Both the position numbers and the translations under genes were made by a program. Under the pieces are notes generated by a model. That model saw only the letters and a program-made list of their open reading frames with translations. It was not told where the DNA came from and ran no database searches. 10,610 bases of DNA, taken from positions 1 through 10,610 of the forward strand of contig CAMPET010000631.1 of the NCBI GenBank assembly GCA_946803715.1, in the 5' to 3' direction. Source of the DNA: Beroe ovata. Its lineage: Eukaryota; Ctenophora; Nuda; Beroida; Beroidae. Below, one piece after another: positions 7,560 through 10,610 of the stretch (position 1 is the first letter of the stretch; every line of letters begins with the position of its first letter).

Positions 7560-10500
7560 ATGACTGATCATGTGGTGGGAAACAAGAGTGTGACACCAGA
7601 CCCAATGTCTGGGGACGGGACAGGAGATATCAGCAATGAAGTCGTGAGGAGACTAGACTTTGACCAGGTAATTAGTTGTAGCTGGGCAGTTACCTTGTTT
7701 TGTAACTCTGGAAGCTCCCCCTGGCAACATTATCTCATCATGATGAAATGACAGGGGAGTGTATCGTCAATAGAGAGTGGAAATCATTCTGTAGCTCAGT
7801 CAGCTGTAGACCATGGTTCTATTGGCAGAAGAGAGGACCCAGCATCTAACTTGGAACCAAAACTCATCGTATGTATTCACAACTCAACACACTGATTAAA
7901 TACTGAACTATCAAATGTATGAGTAGTATATAAGTTATATCACCGTGTTACACTCCCGTTAGACCCGTGTTACACTCCCGTTACACCCGTGTTACACTCC
8001 CGTTAGACCCGTGTTACACTCCTGCTTTTCCAGGGACAGATGGATGAAATGTACTCGTGTATGCTCTCTCTCGTAAGTTCAGTGAAAAACACCGGCTCAG
8101 TGGTTCTGGGAGCTGATAGAGTATCCGCGAGGTAGTGTGAGATGTAATATGTGTTACCATGGTTACCATGTTACCATGGTTATCATGTTACCATGTTACC
8201 ATGGTAACGTGGTTCTGGGAGCAGATGGAGTATCTGAGAGGTAGTGTGCAATGTGATATGTACAATGTACATTGTACAATGTACAATGTACAATGTACAA
8301 CAGTATTCTATACTCCAGTACAATACAGTATCACATCGTTGTCACCCTATACAGTATACTATGATATAGGTGTAGTTGATGCTATGGTTACCATGGCTGT
8401 TGCTATGGTTACCATGGCTGTTGCTTTGGTTACTGACAATGTACGATTTCAGTGGAGACCTGCCTCTGATACTGAAGAGAGTTGTTGAAATGTGTCAATC
8501 GCACGGGTTAGTTTCAGTCAAATTCCCCGAATATTCATTGTGAGGTGGTGACTCATGATCAATCACCCGAGGTGTAATGGATCTCTCTCTCTCAGTGATG
8601 GTGATGTTATGACGTCATCAATGATTGGTCTCGCATCATTCATCACTGTCGCTACAGACTCATCCAAACTGTGCGATGTCATCAGCACTGAACTTTCACT
8701 CTGGCTTAATTCCCTGGTCCGGTAAGTTCATCACTTTGCATCATTTTGCATCACTTTGCATCTCTAGCGATAGCAATTCACGATAGCAATTCACTCTAGC
8801 CATACAAATTGTCGAGTTGGGAGCTAGCGAATTTGAGATGATCTATTTTTAAAATCGACTTTGGTCAAGACAGAGTGGTTATTTGCCTAGCCTGGCTAAC
8901 ACGGTGGAGATCCTTGCAGTACGGCATGTTAATTAAGTAGTCGATACCGTGAGGTTCCGTGCAGACCACTCTACCACAGGAAAGTCTAATCACATTTAAA
9001 ACATCATAACAATCCAGATTGAAGGACTACACTCCCTACGTGTACAGCAACAGTGTGAAGTCTGTTCTTGCACTGACAGAAACCCTGCTCACCTCACACT
9101 ATCCTAACATTGCAGACGAGGGGTTACTTGCCATATATTCCAGGTTACCATACACTCTGTGTATGTTTGTGAGAAGACCATGTTACCGGTGGTAAAACAC
9201 CGGTTCCCTGCTGCATCAAAATAGTAACTCTGAGCCGTACTCTCTCACACAGGCTACCAGTAATATACATGGGTAAAGATGATGCTTCCCTCTACTCCCA
9301 AACTCTGCTATCGAAATTCCGCTTCCCCAGGGCAGTTATACGCACTGTACCCTACTCCTTTACTTCACCCAACTCTAAAACACTTGATATCAAGTCACTG
9401 GACAGATTGGTGGCTGACGATATGGCATGCGGCAAACTGCCACTACTCGTTATTACCACAGTCGGTAATTACTAATTGTAATTACTCTGTAATAGCACTT
9501 AATTGCCCCTATAATTAGCGGTGACGTTGCATATTGTTCACGGTGTATGATAGTATAGCTATAGAAATTCCTATATGACAATAGTGTATCCCGTGAAACG
9601 AATACAGTGTTTTGTGACAAACACTGGCAATAGTTGTGTGGCGCTGTGGTTTGCGTATTGCGCGGCGTAATTATTCCATATACACACAATTATCAGCAAT
9701 TAGCAAATACACGTATGCACCGCGCCATCACGCGCACTTTTCCTACTAATACCGCAATTTCTGCAACGCGCCCTACCGCCTACGTTATTATGTCGATTAT
9801 CATGCCTGCTGTTTTCTAACCTTCACATACAATGCACATTACATTTTCTCAGGAACGGAAGTTACGGGCCACATTGACAATATCCCAGCAATTAAACATA
9901 TCTGTGACACACATGGAATTTGGCTTCACGCCAAGGGGTAGGTGCATGACTGTAATACGCTTGTCTGTGCTGGTCAGGAAATTCTCGATAGTTCTAACTA
10001 GATTAGCTCAAACTGTGTGATTTACCCAACCCAAAGCTAGCCGATTCTAGCCGATACTGACACAGTGATGCACAGGTCATGCTCGACACTTTTGACAATG
10101 TCAACACCGCCACCTACCACGGCAGTGTTTACCGATTGTGACAGTGTGACTGTCAGCAATCTGTCATCACTCCCCCACGCTGTACTCTTCATCAATGATG
10201 AGAGTGACGTGATGAAACATCAACCCAAACTCGTGACATCACTTCCACTCTGGATCAGCCTACAGGAACAAGGTATTCTGCATTGAGCACTGTGACGAGT
10301 GTTCATCTTCATTATCACGGAGGACCATGAAATATGGTCGTTATTACACAGGTCTCGGTGCAATACGAGAGCGGGTTTCCAAATGCTACGATGCTGCAAC
10401 CAAATTGTATCTGTCCCTCAAAGAGATACCCAACATTCAACTCTTGGTATGTATCCCTTGGTATTGGTAGAGGGGTCTCATTTTCTTATATCCATGCATG

Positions 10501-10610
10501 TTTTTACTCTCACACTCACATACAGCACCCCTCACAATCACCGCACTGCTACCGTCTGTATTCAACACCGGGACCCCTCACCCCCACACTCTCTCACACT
10601 CACATACAGC
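7560..10610 (+). CDS. PDXDC1-like protein (PLP-decarboxylase fold), 5' part, runs off the window
   Basis: Coding exons: 7560-7667, 7755-7868, 8034-8131, 8453-8506, 8596-8721, 9018-9143, 9253-9464, 9853-9937, 10076-10272 and 10352-10446, then possibly 10526 onward. Donors and acceptors are GT-AG and phases agree. Residues 1-74 are polar and unrecognised. From about residue 95 the protein follows human PDXDC1 as I remember it: a helix region (SGDLPLILKRVVEMC), LSLWLNSLVR, LPVIYMGK, a KLPLLVITTVGTEVTGHID segment, HGIWLHAKG, CDSVTVSNLSSLP and LPLWISLQEQGLG. These give the order of a fold-type I PLP decarboxylase. His305 is present where the enzymes have HVDAA, but the Asp position is Lys307, and no lysine stands at the His-Lys site after CDSVTV. 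Human PDXDC1 has no lysine there in my memory either. It is probably a non-catalytic family member. Exon 9 has an unresolved frame question. Confidence 0.85.
7945..8025. repeat. 22-bp minisatellite in intron 2
   Basis: The unit GTGTTACACTCCCGTTAGACCC occurs at 7945-7966, 7967-7988 (with ACACCC for AGACCC) and 7989-8010, plus a partial copy at 8011-8025. Each unit looks like an imperfect doubling of an 11-mer based on GTTACACTCCC. The array fills half of the intron and ends eight bases before the acceptor. Confidence 0.9.
8100..8261. repeat. 53-bp duplication of the exon 3 end and its splice donor
   Basis: Copy 1 (8100-8152) contains the last 32 bases of exon 3, its donor and 21 bases of intron. 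Copy 2 (8209-8261) matches at 46 of 53 positions by my count and keeps AG|GTAGTGTG. A TTACCATGG array separates the copies. Copy 2 has no acceptor just before it, so as it stands it would be a decoy or a secondary donor. In the exon 3 frame it would encode VVLGADGVSE, against VVLGADRVSA. Confidence 0.85.
8152..8208. repeat. TTACCATGG array ending in a perfect palindrome
   Basis: About six units of (G)TTACCATG(G) lie in tandem, ending in GTTACCATGGTAAC (8195-8208). That 14-mer is identical to the one at 5662-5675 and fits the RFX X-box consensus. Confidence 0.8.
8259..8302. repeat. TGTACAA tandem repeat in intron 3
   Basis: Units of TGTACAA/TACAATG run from about 8259 to 8302, with one reversed unit (TACATTGTACAA) near the start that makes a short palindrome. 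Confidence 0.8.
8381..8433. repeat. 21-bp tandem repeat containing GGTTACCATGG
   Basis: GCTATGGTTACCATGGCTGTT occurs at 8381-8401 and 8402-8422, followed by a partial, changed copy (GCTTTGGTTAC) to 8433. It lies 20 bases upstream of the exon 4 acceptor. Confidence 0.85.
8731..8793. repeat. Two short tandem repeats at the start of intron 5
   Basis: TCACTTTGCA occurs three times at 8731-8760 (the middle copy has ATT for ACT). CGATAGCAATTCA occurs twice at 8768-8793. They begin nine bases after the donor. Confidence 0.8.
9253..10446 (+). other. Exons encoding the core of the PLP-decarboxylase-like fold
   Basis: Exons 7-10 cover residues of about 210-405. KLPLLVITTVGTEVTGHIDN matches the sheet strand and Gly-Thr turn that precede cofactor binding in group II decarboxylases. 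GIWLHAKG aligns with the strand that normally carries the Asp touching the pyridine nitrogen. DSVTVSNLSS aligns with the strand that normally ends in the Schiff-base lysine. Both residues are replaced. Confidence 0.75.
9465..9852. other. Long intron 7 of the PDXDC1-like gene
   Basis: At 388 bases this is the longest intron in the window. It is AT-rich in its first half and has GCGC-rich words (9638-9780) in its second half. It contains the hairpin CAGTGTTT-TGTGAC-AAACACTG (9605-9626, 8-bp stem). I see no terminal repeats that would prove a mobile element. Confidence 0.55.
10507..10610. repeat. 20-bp repeat carrying a duplicated splice acceptor
   Basis: CTCTCACACTCACATACAGC occurs at 10507-10526 and 10591-10610 with no difference, 84 bases apart. 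Each copy ends as an intron acceptor (CATACAG|C). From the first copy, phase 0 reads HPSQSPHCYRLYSTPG, which loosely resembles the next PDXDC1 segment, so exon 11 may start at 10526. The second copy at the window edge could be the true acceptor instead. Confidence 0.7.

Noticed and set aside
8159-8488. 109-codon plus-strand open frame inside intron 3 of the PDXDC1-like gene
   Set aside because: It reads TTACCATGG and TGTACAA repeats and is out of frame with exon 4, which has clear family similarity in its own frame.
8872-8972. Possible miniature inverted-repeat element in intron 5 (AGAGTGGT / ACCACTCT)
   Set aside because: The 8-base arms are too short, they do not extend, and I see no target-site duplication.
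9605-9626. Hairpin CAGTGTTT/AAACACTG as a small RNA gene
   Set aside because: The 8-bp stem is far shorter than a microRNA precursor, and no wider pairing is visible.
1-10610. CRISPR array, prophage, transposase or bacterial operon
   Set aside because: The tandem repeats have no unique spacers of constant length, no transposase or phage protein is seen, and the spliced genes show that the DNA is animal.

Overview
This is eukaryotic, almost certainly animal, nuclear DNA. Two genes can be followed exon by exon through GT-AG introns of about 80-390 bases, and in both the reading frame carries across the junctions. There is no operon structure, Shine-Dalgarno site, tRNA or rRNA. The second spliced gene belongs to the PDXDC1 family, which I know from animals. 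Short introns, close genes and dinucleotide repeats suggest a compact invertebrate genome. A sponge or another early-branching animal is my guess, not something shown here. One N lies at 862, inside a (TG)n run.

Layout, all genes on the + strand. Bases 1-1766 hold no coding region I can support. Bases 1767-5997 encode an extended-synaptotagmin/tricalbin-like lipid-transfer protein in 14 coding exons (650 residues, or 617 with an alternative acceptor). It has an N-terminal membrane anchor, an SMP domain, a degenerate C2 domain, a C2 domain with all five calcium-ligand positions acidic, and a basic tail. A poly(A) signal follows at 6166. Bases 6560-7168 are an open frame for an unrecognised membrane protein of about 202 residues with a polyglutamine run and an acidic tyrosine motif. 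From 7560 to the window end is the 5' part of a PDXDC1-like gene, ten coding exons plus a doubtful eleventh. It has the fold of a pyridoxal-phosphate (PLP) decarboxylase but lacks the usual lysine and aspartate.

The first protein would act at endoplasmic reticulum contact sites, moving lipid under calcium control. The second is probably a non-catalytic relative of PLP enzymes. I see nothing that ties the three genes into one pathway.

The introns are unusually rich in short repeats. The palindrome GTTACCATGGTAAC, which resembles an RFX X-box, recurs in introns of both spliced genes. One intron holds a second copy of the preceding exon end with its splice donor. There are also several minisatellites and hairpins. 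One exon of the PDXDC1-like gene has two competing reading frames. No new multi-gene system is evident.
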